Origin: Neodiprion pinetum
Taxonomy: Eukaryota > Arthropoda > Insecta > Hymenoptera > Diprionidae
DNA length: 64,000 nt
Reading direction: 5' to 3'
NCBI RefSeq assembly: GCF_021155775.2
Contig: NC_060238.1
Location: 4,140,001-4,204,000, forward strand
Notes under the pieces: generated by a model
The model's input: only the letters and a program-made list of their open reading frames with translations
Database searches by the model: none
Told to the model about the DNA's origin: nothing
Translations under genes and position numbers: made by a program
In this document: in pieces, positions 25,569 to 39,137 of the stretch
Position numbering within the stretch: the first letter of the stretch is position 1
Layout: the number at the start of each line of letters is the position of its first letter

Positions 25569-28011
25569 CGAGATTAATTAAACGACAGATTTACTGGGAA
25601 ACTTGAAACTTGCGTTTTAGTTTTATTGCAAAAAAGGAAATTGATGAACCGTGATTTGATCCTTTAACAAATTTGATATTTGGACGTGTTACGTCATGAA
25701 CTTCTCATCGTCAGCCAGCTTGAGTTCAAGCTCTGTCGTTTTCCGCTCTTCAACTGACAGCGAGTTTTACCCTGTCTCAAAGTGCAAAGGAGATCCTTTC
25801 GTACCTACGCTGTGCTAGGTTTTGTTATGTAAATAAGATTCAAAAAAAAAAAAATGAATAAAAGTTTCGAAAGAAAATGAAAGAGAGAATGCAGAAGAGG
25901 TATAGAAAAGATGAAAGAATTCACCCTGTGGGTGAATGTTACTGACTGCCCAACGTGTTCTTCTTTCTTTCTGTGTTTCTATTTTTACAACACGTATCCT
26001 TTTTTGCGAAAACAAATTTTCACCGGTACGGACAGTTTTCGAAAATCACCCGCTGAAGAAGGTTGAATAATTATAGCAGAGTGGCCAAGAATTTCCTTTT
26101 TCTTCAACACCAATCCCATTGAGTTCTTTGACAACTAGAATGTTTGGATTCACTAGTTAAATAGCGGAGTCAAAAATAGAGATAACCAAATTTCGCAAAT
26201 GACGTTTTAAAGAGGACAAATTAACCTTCATTTTATTTTTTTAGAAAATTTAGTAAGATTTTTTTTTTTTGTACCCGTTACGCACTTTTGATTAAAAATG
26301 AATGCTCTTCTTTTGATAATAAAAAATAAGGTTTTCTAAGGGCGGGTAAATATGGAGGGAAAAAATAATGCACAGTTTTTTTTTATCATTTCGAATTCAC
26401 TCATCTTGAGGACAGATCTACTCAAACATGAACATCAAATAGCTGATCTACATCATCAGCTTAACTATACAGCAGATTTTAATTTGAGGTTACCGTCTAG
26501 TTTATTGTGTGATTATCGAGTTTGGAATTGGAACGGTGAGCACATTTCAGTATCCTTTGAAACATGATGAGAATCTTTTGCAACTTTATTGGCACCCAGG
26601 GACAGCAGAAATGGTCAGAAAGCTCGGCTGTACGACGAGGCAGGTCAGAGTAGAACCGAATTTAAACTGGAGGGACTCGAACAAGGTATGAATAATCGAG
26701 GCCGCAAGGCCATATCAAAGGATGACCAAGCCCTCGGCCTCACGTGTAAGGTACAACTCTGTACCTGGTAGACCATCTCCCGAAAAGGGGCAAGCCGAGC
26801 TGCAGAGATCGGATGACGATTAATAATGAACAAGTCCGTTTTCTCCTCTGAGCCTAATTCACCTACCCTACTCTCGCGGCTTTCCAGATATGCCTTTGGC
26901 CTGCCTCGACTATACATGGGCCTAGGGGTGTGTGCCTGATGCCTGTGCTGAGCAAATTGATCTTACCCAGCCACACGTGTGTACCATGTATCCTCAACCG
27001 GCTCCAGTGGAACATTAATCGCGCGAGGTTCAACTCGGCCCAGAATTCACTTGGTGCTTTTACTCAAGCTCCGGAACGCTTCGCTTTGTACGGTTGAAAA
27101 ATCAGGCGTGCAAACTGACCATTTGCCGGAAGTTACACCTACTCGAAGTATTTCGGAAGTCGTTTGACTGAATGCGAAGAAAATGAAAAAGAAAAAAAAG
27201 GGTGCCACTACAGAAGCTTTTGTGACTCGAAGGGTTAATTGAAGTCGAGTATCTCGGTCTGGGAATATCTAGTCAACTTCTATGTTCAAACTTGGATTTT
27301 CTGAAAAGAGCTTTTTTACCCGCTGCTTCATGTACGAGGTCTTTGTTCGCATGATCCTGGAATTTTCTCGCTATGTGATAAATGCTTCAGAGCTTTGACA
27401 CCGTTTTCAATACATACCATATTCAAGGAACAAAAAATAGTCCAGTTTTTGCATTAATAAATAGTCCGTGGCTCATTGGCGTAGTAGTTAATTTTCATCG
27501 TCTGGGACGCCGTATTGATTTGACGCTGAGTTGGGCGATGCGTTGTTTCAAGCCTCTCGCGTCAAAGTGTTGAAATTTGATAACTTACGGCAATATCGCT
27601 TCGCCAAGACGCGTCAGTCGTACACCGATTTCAGCCAGGACAAGTTTGCACAATATCAAATGCAGCTTGGTTCTTCGTTAATAGTTTATAATACTTGTTC
27701 TCATCGTTAACTGTGCAGTGCATATGTGATTACTTGGATACATGCGTAACCATACATAATTTTCCGTGCGCAGAGATGAGTTTCAGTATCTATAACCATG
27801 ATTTTCAAATAATAGTTTAACGACAAACATTATGAAGGAGTTGGAAACATCAATTTCATTGTGACATTGTTGACTCGATACTGCCAATGCAGGTCACACT
27901 GATTATCTTCATTGTTTTTAACTCGTTCTTCGAAAATATACAAGCCGTGTACAACGAATAGAAACAGTTCAGGCGGTGACGCGATTGAATTGCAGAAATT
28001 AGTACTCACTT

Positions 28012-28680
28012 TATGGAAACGTTGACTAATGAGTTTAGCAACTTTTGCATTGTTGAACTTTGGCATATAATTCACTTGTGCTTTTCTGGACTCCTCTTGT
28101 GACATTTTGATAAACACCGTTCACTTTCACTTGGCCATTTTATGGAAGCGTTGAATGAGGATGAAGTAATAGTAAATCGCTACTTTGGATCATTAGAAAT
28201 ATCCGAAATTTGGCAAACTATTATAAACAAGGTATAATTTAATTTCGAGAAATCAATACTTTGAAAGTAATTTTTACACAGCCCAATAATGATGAATTTT
28301 TAGCCTGAGGTTTCGTTACTTTGATGTTACTAACTTTAGCTTGATAGCGTCGAATGGTCGACAGGTTCAACAACTTTTGCATAGTTGAGTATCTACCGTT
28401 CATTGATGAATCTGTGGACTCCACTGGTGGCATTTTGCTAAACACAATTGTCTTTCGCTTGGCTACTTTACGAAAGCGTCGAAAAATTTATGGATCCAAC
28501 AATTTTCACATGGTTCATTACCGTCTATTTATGGGTTTGTGGAATCATCGCGTGACGTTTTGAAAACCAAAGTTCACCATCGCTCGGCCACTTTACGGAA
28601 GCGTCGAACATTCGATGGGTTCAACAACTTTTGTCAATCTTCTATCCCTCCACTGACATTTTGAATAGTGTCCAGTTCAC
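28012..28680 (+). repeat. Degenerate tandem repeat, unit about 125 bp
   Basis: Units share CTTTACG(A/G)AAGCGTCGAA, GTTCAACAACTTTTGC and a GGACTCC...GGCATTTTG segment. One unit starts near 28333, the next at 28465 and another at 28590 (spacing 125 bp). A more diverged one is at 28012-28147. Open frames over it are incidental. Confidence 0.75.
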
Positions 28681-31489
28681 TGGAAGAGGGTGGCCTGCAA
28701 TTGTCAAAGAAGAAGTCGAGGGCTCGAGGATAGTTACAAGTACAAATGAGGGGTGCGAATGACCCAAGAGACAGACAACGGTCACGTGCATCGAAACGGG
28801 AATACTTTATGAGTAGTGAAAGTACCTGCCCAAGGGACAGGGTAGGTGGGTACCAACAACAGCGTTGCCGAGGTAATACACACTTCAGATCTCCGCTGCG
28901 TGCCTCGTATATTCTGCGGTAAGTGTCTGCCGGACGTATGGCAAGATTTATATGTTTTCGTGGTTATATGCTGTGCCACTGTTCCACCCCCGCGTGGCAT
29001 ATACCCATGGCTCATCCTTTACGGTCAAAGGTGCAGCCTGGCTGGAAAAAGGAGCTGCGAGTCTCGCTCCGTGACGGTGAGATACCAAACACGGTTGTAT
29101 GGATATCGGATCATTTACGAGGCGGTTAAAGCTTCCAGTCACAGAAGCCAGTATAGGGCACCCTTTGTTTTAGTCTTCTTCTTCTTCTTTTTTTTTTATA
29201 TTCCATGCAAAATCCTGAATTTCCTTCCATTTTCAGGTAAAAAAAATAGAAATACTCAATCTTTGGAATGATTAGGATTTTTGTGGATCCGTCATTGTTT
29301 ACAATTGTTATAAGTAAACGTATGGAAAAGAAAAACGACGTAGTTTCGTGAATGTAATTCGGTAGGGGAGAAGTTTGATGACAAATGTGTACTAGAAATG
29401 ATTGAAATTGATTTTTTGACGAACAGATATCTCAGAATGGTCATTAAATTTACAATATTCAATGCACAAGGGTAGTTTTCATTCTTTTTAGGGGTGCGTA
29501 CAGATGGTATTGGGGGTTGCATCTAATCTTGGCCTGAAATCGTAATGTCTCAAAATAGATATTCATAAAAATCTCGTTCTAGGAGTAAAGTTTTCACTCC
29601 ATTTTAAGCGTTGTTTATAGTTTTATTAAATTTTTGACATCAGGTTCGCATTCAACGTCGAAAAATACATAGAAAACGTATAATTGCACTTTCGTGCAAA
29701 AAAAAAATTTAAAAAAAAAATTGCCTGACTGAAAGGAATGAATTTTCCGCCAAAGTTGTAAAAACATGATGCAGAGGAAAATGATGTCGGTGCTTTTTGC
29801 CGCGGAAGCTTTCATAACCGAAATTTAACTTATTCGGACGATCGTTTCCGGGAACAATATCACGTATAGAATCGTGGTGGAGGAAATAAGGTGTGCATCA
29901 CTTTCATTTCGGCCAAAGAAAATGTGCCACCACATGACGTCGTATTAAAGACCATTTTTAAAAGTTATAAAACAGCCATTCACTCCAACGTCTACCGAAT
30001 CTTATTTGATGCAGTGTTAATATTCAAATGTTAAAAAATCGGTTACAGAGGTTATATCAAACTTTTTACCGCGGAAACGGAAATTTGTCGTGACGTCACG
30101 TGGGGATCACGTGACCTTGCTACTACGCATATCCGTTTAAAGCACATCTTGTTTTCTTTCACCATGTATAGAACAACAATGTCACAAAATATAGTCCTGT
30201 AAAAAATGGCTCTGAATTTAAACTGAAAAGTGAAAATATCCGTATTGCTGGCTGAACGGTGGAAGCAAAAAAACAATTTGAACCGCAGTCATGTGTTTTG
30301 GCTAACATTTGAAAGACAAACTTTTTTAAATGTTTTTTTTCGTCTGACGTTTCCTTCACTTTCATTCTTTTTGCTTATTGCATGGGGAAAAAAATCCTAT
30401 CCGTTTTCGTCTCCTTTGTCGATGTCTCGTTACACGATATATTTACAGAATGTACTATACTTCGGATTGTTTCAATTTGTCTACGTTTCATCCTGTGCTG
30501 ATATTAGACTCGTGTCGTCAATTATGTCCTCCAACGCCTGGGCTTTCGTATTTTCTTTATACCCGGACCCACGGCGCAGCTTCCTCAAGCTTCTTAGCTT
30601 TCGCAAAGATGAAGAGGGACGCTAAGTAAATGATGGAAAAATCCACCACCTGCCGTTAAGTTTATTGGATCGATTGACCGTATGGCGCGGCGTTTCGTAT
30701 CTATACAAGTATACCTTTTCTCAAATTACGTCTCGCGATACTCAACCTCTAGTAAAAACCAATTCGCCTGTAAGCTGTCGCCTCCAACTTTTATCGACGT
30801 CACTCGCAGCTGATTCTCGATCAGCTCTGAGACTATAGATATCGATACAACTTTCTCGAGTACAGAGTATATTTGATTAATTTTCTCTCTCGCTCAGCTT
30901 CACTGTGTCGTAGAAGTAAAACTTACAACTTTAATCGAGAACAACGTGAACCGGAAGGAAAGATATGAGGAAACAAAGTCAGCGGGAATGAAACTAGATG
31001 CTTTTTTAAAGCTTTTGGATAGAAAATCTCGATTACAGTACCTACTGAAAAAGCCCCACAGGTACGCAAATATCGTGATTGGCTTTTTTTTTTTTTTTTT
31101 CAAAGATGGCAAATTAAGGACCGAATCTACCAGATTATTTTCTTTTATATTACTTTCGGACTCCTCACTTAGCTATTACCCCTCAAAGTATAGCCTAAGA
31201 TTTCAATAAAACTTTGAGCTTAGATTTTTAGATACTTTTATCAAAGTTCGAAATGTAGCCGAAGCTGAGAGCTTTACTTTGAGCCAATTTCCGATCTCTG
31301 AGTATGATTTGCAAGAAAGAAAAACGAAAAAAAAAAGAAAAAGCATAAAAAAGCAAAAACAACGACGAAGTAAAACTTTGTAAAAGAAGAGATTATCAGA
31401 ACTCTTTTCAGCACTTCCAAATTTGACTCACGAAAGAAGTGTAAACAGCGAAAAACCTTCTTCAATCGGATTCCGTACATTGTTTTACA

Positions 31490-32045
31490 AATAGTTAGAA
31501 AATCTATTCTTTTTTTTTTTTTGTTATGTAAAATGAATTCGTTGATTTTTCTAAATACACATGAAATCTTAACGACTTTCTTTTCAATCATTTTCAATTA
31601 ACCGTTTTCGAAAATTTGTAAAATCTGTATTTACGAAACTATTCGTTGAACGCTCCGGAAAATTCTTGATTGTAACATACAACGTTTTCGTGAAAACGTA
31701 TCCAAAATTCATAACTTTTACTCGATGCTTCAAAATGTAAAATTTTCGAAAATGGAAATTTCGAAACAGTGAGAACATTCTTTTAAAATTCATGTGTATT
31801 CAGAAAAATCAACGAATTCGTTTGACATGGCAATAAAAAAAAATTCCCTAGAAATTTGTTGAACAATGTTTCTTCAAACAATTTATTGATAACTTTAAAA
31901 CCTTGTTATCATTAAGATTCAAATTTCTTAACGTTTCTATTACAGATGATTTTTTATTTCTTTTTTTTTTTATTTTCATCTTATCATGAAGTATTGAATA
32001 TTGTCGACGAGACTCACTTTTGGTTGAGAATGTAGAGCCAGTACA
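31490..32045. mobile_element. Foldback element family 2, copy 1
   Basis: The left arm near 31540 (TTCGTTGATTTTTCTAAATA, then CACATG) is the reverse complement of the right arm near 31790 (CATGTGTATTCAGAAAAATC, then AACGAA). The inner arms pair around CGTTTTCGTGAAAACG-like sequence. The same structure is at 41730-42345. The right flank (TATTGTCGACGAGACTCACT) matches that copy too. Confidence 0.75.
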
Positions 32046-32710
32046 CCCTTAACAACCCAATACTCAATTCTTATAAGATTAAAGAATTTTCTCTCTAAAA
32101 AAAAAAAGAAAAGACAAAAAACGAACGAAGCAAATCATACGTTTTGAATATTTTGAATGCAGGTTATTTTTCGAATCTCCGTTTGCAACCGACGCCTCGG
32201 GAAAATATTTACCGGAGTCTGAACCTTCCAATTCCTCCGAATCGAGTGATGTTATCACATTTTTCACCCATCCGGAGCAATACAAGTTGCTGATTGAAAT
32301 TTGTCAAAGAATCGATGGCTGGGTGGGTTTGAGCTGAAGGAGAAAAAGTTTACTTCCGGGCTAAAAATGAACAAATTCCTTGCCGGAGATGATGTTTCGA
32401 GTAAGTTCGTCGCTCCTTCTACACAACCCTGGAATATCGAAAGGGTGGAGAGAGAGCGTTAGCAAAGCCCTGCACTTGGCACAACTACATCACTCAGCCA
32501 GCTAACCCAAGAACCTAAGCGGATAGTTTCCTCGGTTTCAAACGAGCCGCGATATTCAAACTATCCACGTGCGTCTAAGTATGACTTGGCGATATAATTA
32601 TTCCGAAGGATTTGCTTCTCGCACGAAGAAACTGCGATAAAAACTTTCCAAATAATCAAATCACGGTAACTTTAATCATTTCGATCTTACGAAGACGTGG
32701 CAAAAAGAGT

Positions 32711-32949
32711 TTGAGAAAAATTTCATTTGTTAGAGTAACTAGAAAAATTGAGTAAAACAGGTATCGTTAAAAAAAACTGTTTGAATATTGTTGGAATTAG
32801 GAAAAACGATATAATAACCGGTAATAATTTCCGGTAACAGCTAGAAAACTAATTTTCATTTTCTACCTAGAACTATATTTTTCGATCGCGGTAAAAAATG
32901 AAAATAGTCGAGGACTGCGCGGTAACCGGAGCTAAAAATTTCTCTCGGT
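32711..32949 (+). mobile_element. MITE family 1, copy 3, internally deleted
   Basis: Starts TTGAGAAAAATTTCATTTGT, keeps GAGTAAAACAGGTATCGTTA and then jumps to the 3' part (CCGGTAACAGCTAGAAAAC), ending TTTCTCTCGGTG. About 190 bp of the middle is missing compared with copies 1 and 7. No clean target duplication is visible. Confidence 0.85.
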
Positions 32950-35594
32950 GCAGGCTTCTCCTATACGTTGAAAACGGAAATTTGAATGCGAAACTTTTTT
33001 ATTAGGTACGCTTTTGCAATAAATTGTAATTAAAAATTTAACGACGACGTTTGCACACATTTTATACTATTATAGGTAAATAGAGCGAAATGGCCACGGT
33101 CCATCGGTTGTGAATTCCGTAATGTGAAAATACCGTCGCAGCGTGAAAGAGGAAATGCATTCGAACATAACATTGTATTTATATATTCGTACACGTATAT
33201 CTATAGGTATAATAATCCATCCAAGAAGTAATTTAGTTTCAACATAAATATTTGTTAACTGAAAATTAGCTCTTCCCTTCCATTAAACCTCACTGACCGA
33301 CGAATTATTTCGCTTCTCCATTTTCTCTACATATGTATTATAATTACTGTCAGACTCAGATATTCGCGATTATGTATATATGCGTATTGCAAAATTGCGA
33401 AAATACCTGATCCGCGATGATTCTCGGATGATGGCAGGTGCATTATTACGAACACTGTGCGTTGAAATTTATCCGTATAAGGTTGATTCGTTAATTAAAT
33501 AACCTAATTTAGCCAAACAGTGCAGCACTGATGAAAATAATATTCCAAAATACCGAACAACGGATTTCCCGATTAAACTATGCGTGTATAATTTAGAGGC
33601 AATTTTCCGTCACAAAGGTTCATCGGAAGATCGAAACTCGATCTGGGTTATACAAAGCTGATGAAACGAGAACAAGGGTGATGAAAATCGACCTTACGGA
33701 ATTTAGGCCGAGTTACGTGTTTCATTAGAGACGGAACTTTTATCGGTTTGTCGAGTTTTTTTTTTTTTTTTTTAATATTATATTCTAGTAGTTATTATGT
33801 ATATTTTTTTTTCTTCAATTGACAAATTTTTTTCACCTTGAAAGTATGAACTTGAAATTAACAAGCTTCAATTTAGCATCCGATAAAATCCTGGCTTTCA
33901 GTGAGAAGAATAGATTTTTATAACATGGAGGCTGAAATTAATCCCGATAAAAGCCGAACCATGCATTCTGTCTCGACATTTTTCTGACGAAAATTTACAG
34001 ATTAATTGGCATTTATTAACGTACACTCAATATCGTCAAAAATTTCCGCACATCAAACGAACCTTGATGCGAAGCGATGGTTCAGACCTTCCACAGAAAT
34101 TCTGAAAATCGATCACTGACCCAATATTCGATAATAATCTGTCATGACGTACGCATAACGGTCTATTATATTATGATCGTAACTGCAACGGGAACGATGC
34201 ATTAAATCTGAACCGTTGTTAAAGTTCCGCTCGAAATTCTGAAACCGGAATATCGAATCCGATGATTTATTATATTATCTGATATATGTATTACGATATT
34301 GAATCTCATTTGAAATAATAATGCATGAAATTAGAATGGAGTGAAAAAAAAAATTGTTGATTCAATTGAATAAAATTGATCGAAGAAGAAAATAGGGAAA
34401 AAAGTTTTTTCGTGATATTTTTCATCACCGCGAAAAGGGAATTTATTTTATTTTAGCTTCAAGTCAGTAATGTGGCCAGAATTAAGTCGCGTAATAAAGT
34501 TCTGTATGTAACACAAGAATAATTCGACTTTATTCCCTTGTGACATAATGTACTATTCCAGTTTATATATTTGTTTCGAAACTTTTTCATTTCACTAGCA
34601 AATTCTGTCAGTTTCAAAGATTTTTACTCAGTCATTTTTGAGATCATCGTGGAAATTTGTCGGACAAATGGATGTTTTCCTAAAAACCTGTTTTTCTTCG
34701 AATAAAAAATTGATAAAGGTGATGAGAAATAGGAATAAAAAAAATTTCAAAAAAAAAGTGGGTCACATCTTATTAGTTTGGTATCTATAAGATGCTTGCA
34801 CCGCGAACATCCATAATGGAGGACGTTGAGGCGAGTGTCTTCAATTGTAACCGACATGCCCCGTCGTCTCCGATAATATTTTCACCTTGGACTCGTTCAC
34901 TCGTACATAAGCTTTTCCAGAAGCCAAGAGGCGTAGACGTCAAATACTCGTACAAGTTTTTACAAGCAGTTTTCTCATAAAATCTAAAACAGCGATCTGA
35001 AACGTTTATAAAAACCGTCTTCAACGGAACAAAGGAACGGCTGAGAAATCCACTTCCATGGATTCGGTGGAAAAAACTGCTCCTCGACGATATTCGATAT
35101 TCGTGACGAATCTTGTGTAACTCACACCAGTTTTTTCACTCGGTACGGCAGGACGAAGATCTCGATATATAACTTATAAACTCGCCGGATACTTTGAGGG
35201 TGAAAAACCGGCCGTAAACACGTACGTGTACCAAAAGAGAGTGTCGTCAACGCGTTATGGTTCCAAGCTATTCCTGCAGGACTACGTGGTCATCGGGATG
35301 CAAGGATGCTTCTGCAGGATGGCTGGCTTCGGGTGTTAAAAGCGTCGGGACTCAGACGACTTTCAGCCGTTTTCACGACGAGACAGAATTGTATCTCTGA
35401 CGTGTTCAACATAGAAAATATCACCTTTGACCTCCGCCGTCTGACTTTTCTACCTCGCTCTCTTCTTCGTATATTTCTCTCTTTTCAAATGTGCCCACAA
35501 TTCGTCGTACCCAATTTTTGAATCCTCGTTATAACTGAAAATTGCCATCATTAATTGCTCGTTCCTAAAATCCATATCACTGTGCTATGATATA

Positions 35595-35793
35595 CAGGGT
35601 TAAAAAAGTGTGGTGACCCCTGGAAGGTATAGTTCAAGGTCAAATCAACACGTTACCATTTACTGTTAAAAATTAACCAAAATTTAACCATGGGCATTTT
35701 TTATATTTTTTTCTTTTTCTTTTTTTTTTTGTGGTTTTGTTTTCACCGAACCGACGAAATTTCTAAAGGTTTCCATACCTTTCACTCACCCTG
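35595..35793. mobile_element. Small MITE with CAGGGT ends, 199 bp
   Basis: The left end CAGGGTTAAAAAAG is mirrored by the right end TTCACTCACCCTG, with TA on both sides (35593-35594 and 35794-35795). A weaker match continues inward (GGAAGGTAT against ATACCTTTC). No coding sequence. The superfamily is not assigned. Confidence 0.7.
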
Positions 35794-36118
35794 TACGTGT
35801 GATATACCTACGGATACGTCGATCAGCAATTGGTAAGGGTCGATCCATCACTCATTCGTTACCCAAAGATGTATGAAAAATATCTGACGTCTCGTTTCGT
35901 GATGCCAAAAAGTTAACCCAAAGATCTCTTTCGGACTCACGTCAGAAAATTTCACATCAGATATCTTCTGGGCGTATTTTCGATGACTTTCAATCTTTTA
36001 ATGTCTGGGAAGAATCCACTAACCATTCAACTTTACAGTCACAGGCATCTGTTTACTTGTGAAATTGAGACTTTTTATAGGAAAAATTATTACATCGGTA
36101 TCTAATTGTGTGAATTTT

Positions 36119-36553
36119 GTGAGAAAAATTTCATTTGTTAGAGAGTAACTAGAAAAATTGAGTAAAACAGGTATCGTTAAAAAAAACTGTTTGGATATTG
36201 TTGGAATTTCGAAAAACGAGGTACGCGTAAATATTTTGCGCTATCGTCGAACCTTTTTTGGTAATTGCAACGCAAAATCAGTTTGTGAGGTTTACTCTAC
36301 TTTTTCGGTTAAACAAGGCTTTAACGTCAATTTATTATTGCGCAAGCATTAAATTTTCGCCTCAGTTGCAAGAAAATCTAGCAACAGTGATCGTAATGAG
36401 AAAGAATAGCAACGGATACTAGACTTTCCGGTAACAGCTAGAAAACTAATTATCATTTTCTACCTACAACTGTATTTTTCGATTGTGGTGAAAAAAAACA
36501 ATGAAAATAGTCAAGAACTGAGCGGTAAACGGAAATAAAAATTTCTCTCATTG
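36119..36553 (+). mobile_element. MITE family 1, copy 4, near full length
   Basis: It contains all family blocks in order: GAGTAAAACAGGTATCGTTA, ACGAGGTACGCG, GCAACGCAAAATCAGTTTGT, AGCTAGAAAACTAAT, ending ATTTCTCTCATTG. The ends are decayed and a clean duplication is not visible. Confidence 0.88.
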
Positions 36554-36770
36554 CGAGAAATATTTGAAAGAAGGTTGGAAAGAGAAGCTCTTTCCTCAGC
36601 TTGGTTTCCTGATCCTTCTTATCACCGGCTACTATTATTGATCGTGAGTAAGTGAGAGATAAGCGGGTGGGAGTTGATGTACCGGTTGATATATAACGTC
36701 CGAATACTCGGCCGATCTGCGAACCCGGTACGACTTATTCCAGTTTGCTTACTTTCTGCGGGATAAAGAG

Positions 36771-36782
36771 GAGAAAAGAAAA

Positions 36783-36818
<36 letters not shown>

Positions 36819-36825
36819 AAAAAAA
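36771..36825. repeat. AAAG microsatellite
   Basis: About ten perfect AAAG units at 36782-36820 with impure flanks. Confidence 0.92.
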
Positions 36826-38023
36826 CAACTCACGCACGCGATGATCGACAATGCCTATACACTCTGGGAAATAAAGAAAGGGAGAAATGCGGAGGATTGG
36901 ATGGCTTAAAACGAGGACTGTGGAAACGTCTCGTCCGGAATCGTTGACTCGCGCGGAAAATCAAGCCTATACAAAGGAAGAAAGAGGGAAAAACAGGACG
37001 CCGAGATGAGGTGAAAGGAAAATGAAAAGAAAGGAGTGCGGCTTTAATGTTTTGATTGCAGTCACCGCAAGAAATCCTCCCTTCCTTTGTCGCTAATGAA
37101 TGACCATTCTGTTTGCTTGGCAGCGAAGGATCACATTTATCTATCGCGTATTAGGGATCCAGGAACACAGTCACAGCCTCGTTTTAGTTCATTTTTCACC
37201 CGGTATTCGTTCTCAGAATTTATTGTATTCGAAGGAATAATTTCGGAGGATTTCTTATCGCTAGAGATTTGAGAATTGTCAGAAATCAGGAGGTCTCCAC
37301 GGCATCGTTAAATCAGGATTTTCAAATGATATTGTCAATTGTTCGTCGGAATCGATGGATTTTCATGGTACGTTAATCGTTGGCTTCGAACGATTTCGTA
37401 ACAGCCTTCAAACGAGTCGTCATATTCTCAAAGCGATGAAATATTTCGTTACGACTTCAACGGTGACGCGTTTGATTAACTTCATGACACAACGATATTA
37501 ATATTACGGATTCTTGTTTAACGTCAGTGATTATTCGCGACGTATTAAAGTCCACTTGGAAACTGACTGACTGACTGGTGACATTTATTCAAAACCGCGT
37601 ATGATCTCTGAATCCATTTGCAACTTATCACTCCGTTAATTACAAACCCATGAATAGTGAACGAAAGGTGTTGGCCAATTTTTTTTTAAACGCACCGAGA
37701 CTTGCTTATTTTATTAACATCAATCCTCCGAGCTGCACGTCTGACTTTAGGTGACGTCCAATGTGACCTCAGCGTCTGACGTCGTCGTTGTGAAAAGAGT
37801 GACAGAAAAGAGAGAAGAAAAGGAAAACCGTACAGGCAATAAGATTCTCGGGGACTCTGCAAGAAAATATACGAGAATAGAACAGTTTTCCGTTGAGATA
37901 TTGTTCTGCACATGGGTATATATTGTCTAAAAGTGTCTCCCAATAACTGTGTATGCATGCGCGCGTTTGTGTGTGTGTATATATTTATAACAAATATGCC
38001 CGCGATATTTTTTTCTCTGAATT

Positions 38024-38027
38024 TTCT

Positions 38028-38055
<28 letters not shown>
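38024..38055. repeat. TC microsatellite
   Basis: (TC)n with single T interruptions. Confidence 0.85.
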
Positions 38056-38058
<3 letters not shown>

Positions 38059-38460
38059 ACTCAAGGTGTATCAATCACTGTCCCATTGCTCCTGGAACGG
38101 TGGAAATGGATAGCCACTGTAAATCTAGTCGTGCCAGTTATCCGGTACCACTTTGTTTCCAGTGTCTCGAAATTAGAAGAGGCACACTTTTTTCTCTCAC
38201 GTCCATTCGTCAAATGTCGTCTGTGTCTCGGTTTCGATCATAACCCGACATTCGCAGTCCATATTTCAATCCCGGGACAAGTTATGAAAGGATTATTTCG
38301 TGCATTGAGAATGAATTTTTTTTATACACTCATCATAAAAATAGACGGGAATTGAATGATCTCAAAAATAAGTGCATTTTCTTAACGATCGTCTGACGAC
38401 GTTTCAAAAGCTCGAGTGATTTTTCAACTAACATGGAAGGTATCCCAAGTACCTATCTTT

Positions 38461-38879
38461 CCGATTTGATTTCTATTGTAATATATTGTGATAGACTAAA
38501 AACTAAGCGACAAGGTATTTTTATTTTATTTTTTTTTTTATCTGCCATTAAACATTTGAAAAGGGTGATACCACCCTCGAAAGTAAGGCATGTCACTGGG
38601 CGATTTGGCAGTTTCATTTTTTTTTTTCTCTCAATTGAGAAAATTGCATTTTTCATTTCTTTTTATGAGAAAACTTATCCAGTTGGATTGGTTTGAAAAA
38701 TATTATTTTCTTGTGGGCGAAACTGACAAACCGCTCGTTGATATTCGTTACTTTGGAGGGTGGTTTCACCCTCTTAAACTGTTTGATGGCAGATCAAAGA
38801 AAAAAAAAAAAATACGTGTCGCTTAATATTTAGTCTACTGCAACGTATTACAAAAGAAATCAAATCGGAGAGATCGACA
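38461..38879. mobile_element. Strong foldback element, arms about 180 bp, short loop
   Basis: The left arm (38461-38640) begins CCGATTTGATTTCTATTGTA and includes AGACTAAAAACTAAGCGACA, ATCTGCCATTAAACA and AGGGTGATACCACCCTC. The right arm (38700-38877) is its reverse complement with drift: GAGGGTGGTTTCACCCT, TGTTTGATGGCAGAT, GTGTCGCTTAATATTTAGTC, AAAGAAATCAAATCGG. The loop is about 60 bp. It ends two bases before MITE copy 5. Confidence 0.85.
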
Positions 38880-38881
38880 TG

Positions 38882-39137
38882 CACTGAGAGAAATTTTTAT
38901 TTCCGATTACCGCTCAATCCTTAACTATTTTCATTTCTTACCACAATCGAAAAATATAGTTCTAGGTAGAAAATGAATATTGGTTTTCTAGCTGTTACCA
39001 TAAACTCCAGTATCCGTTACTATTCTCTCTCATTACGATCACTGTTGCTAGATTTTCTTGCAACCGTTGCAAAAATTTAATGCTAACGCGCAAGAATAAA
39101 TTCACGTTAAAGCCTTGTTTAGCTAAAAAAGTAGAGA
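38882..39137 (-). mobile_element. MITE family 1, copy 5, truncated
   Basis: Reverse-oriented copy beginning GCACTGAGAGAAATTTTTATTTCC and stopping after TTAGCTAAAAAAGTAGAG at about 39137. The half containing the ACAGGTATCGTT block is absent. It abuts the foldback element at 38461-38879. Confidence 0.85.

Noticed and set aside
28846..29271. 141-codon plus-strand frame with a CGGTAAGT donor-like site near 28918
   Set aside because: No acceptor or Ig motif fits, and the frame ends in a poly-F run from T-rich DNA. Not called as an exon.
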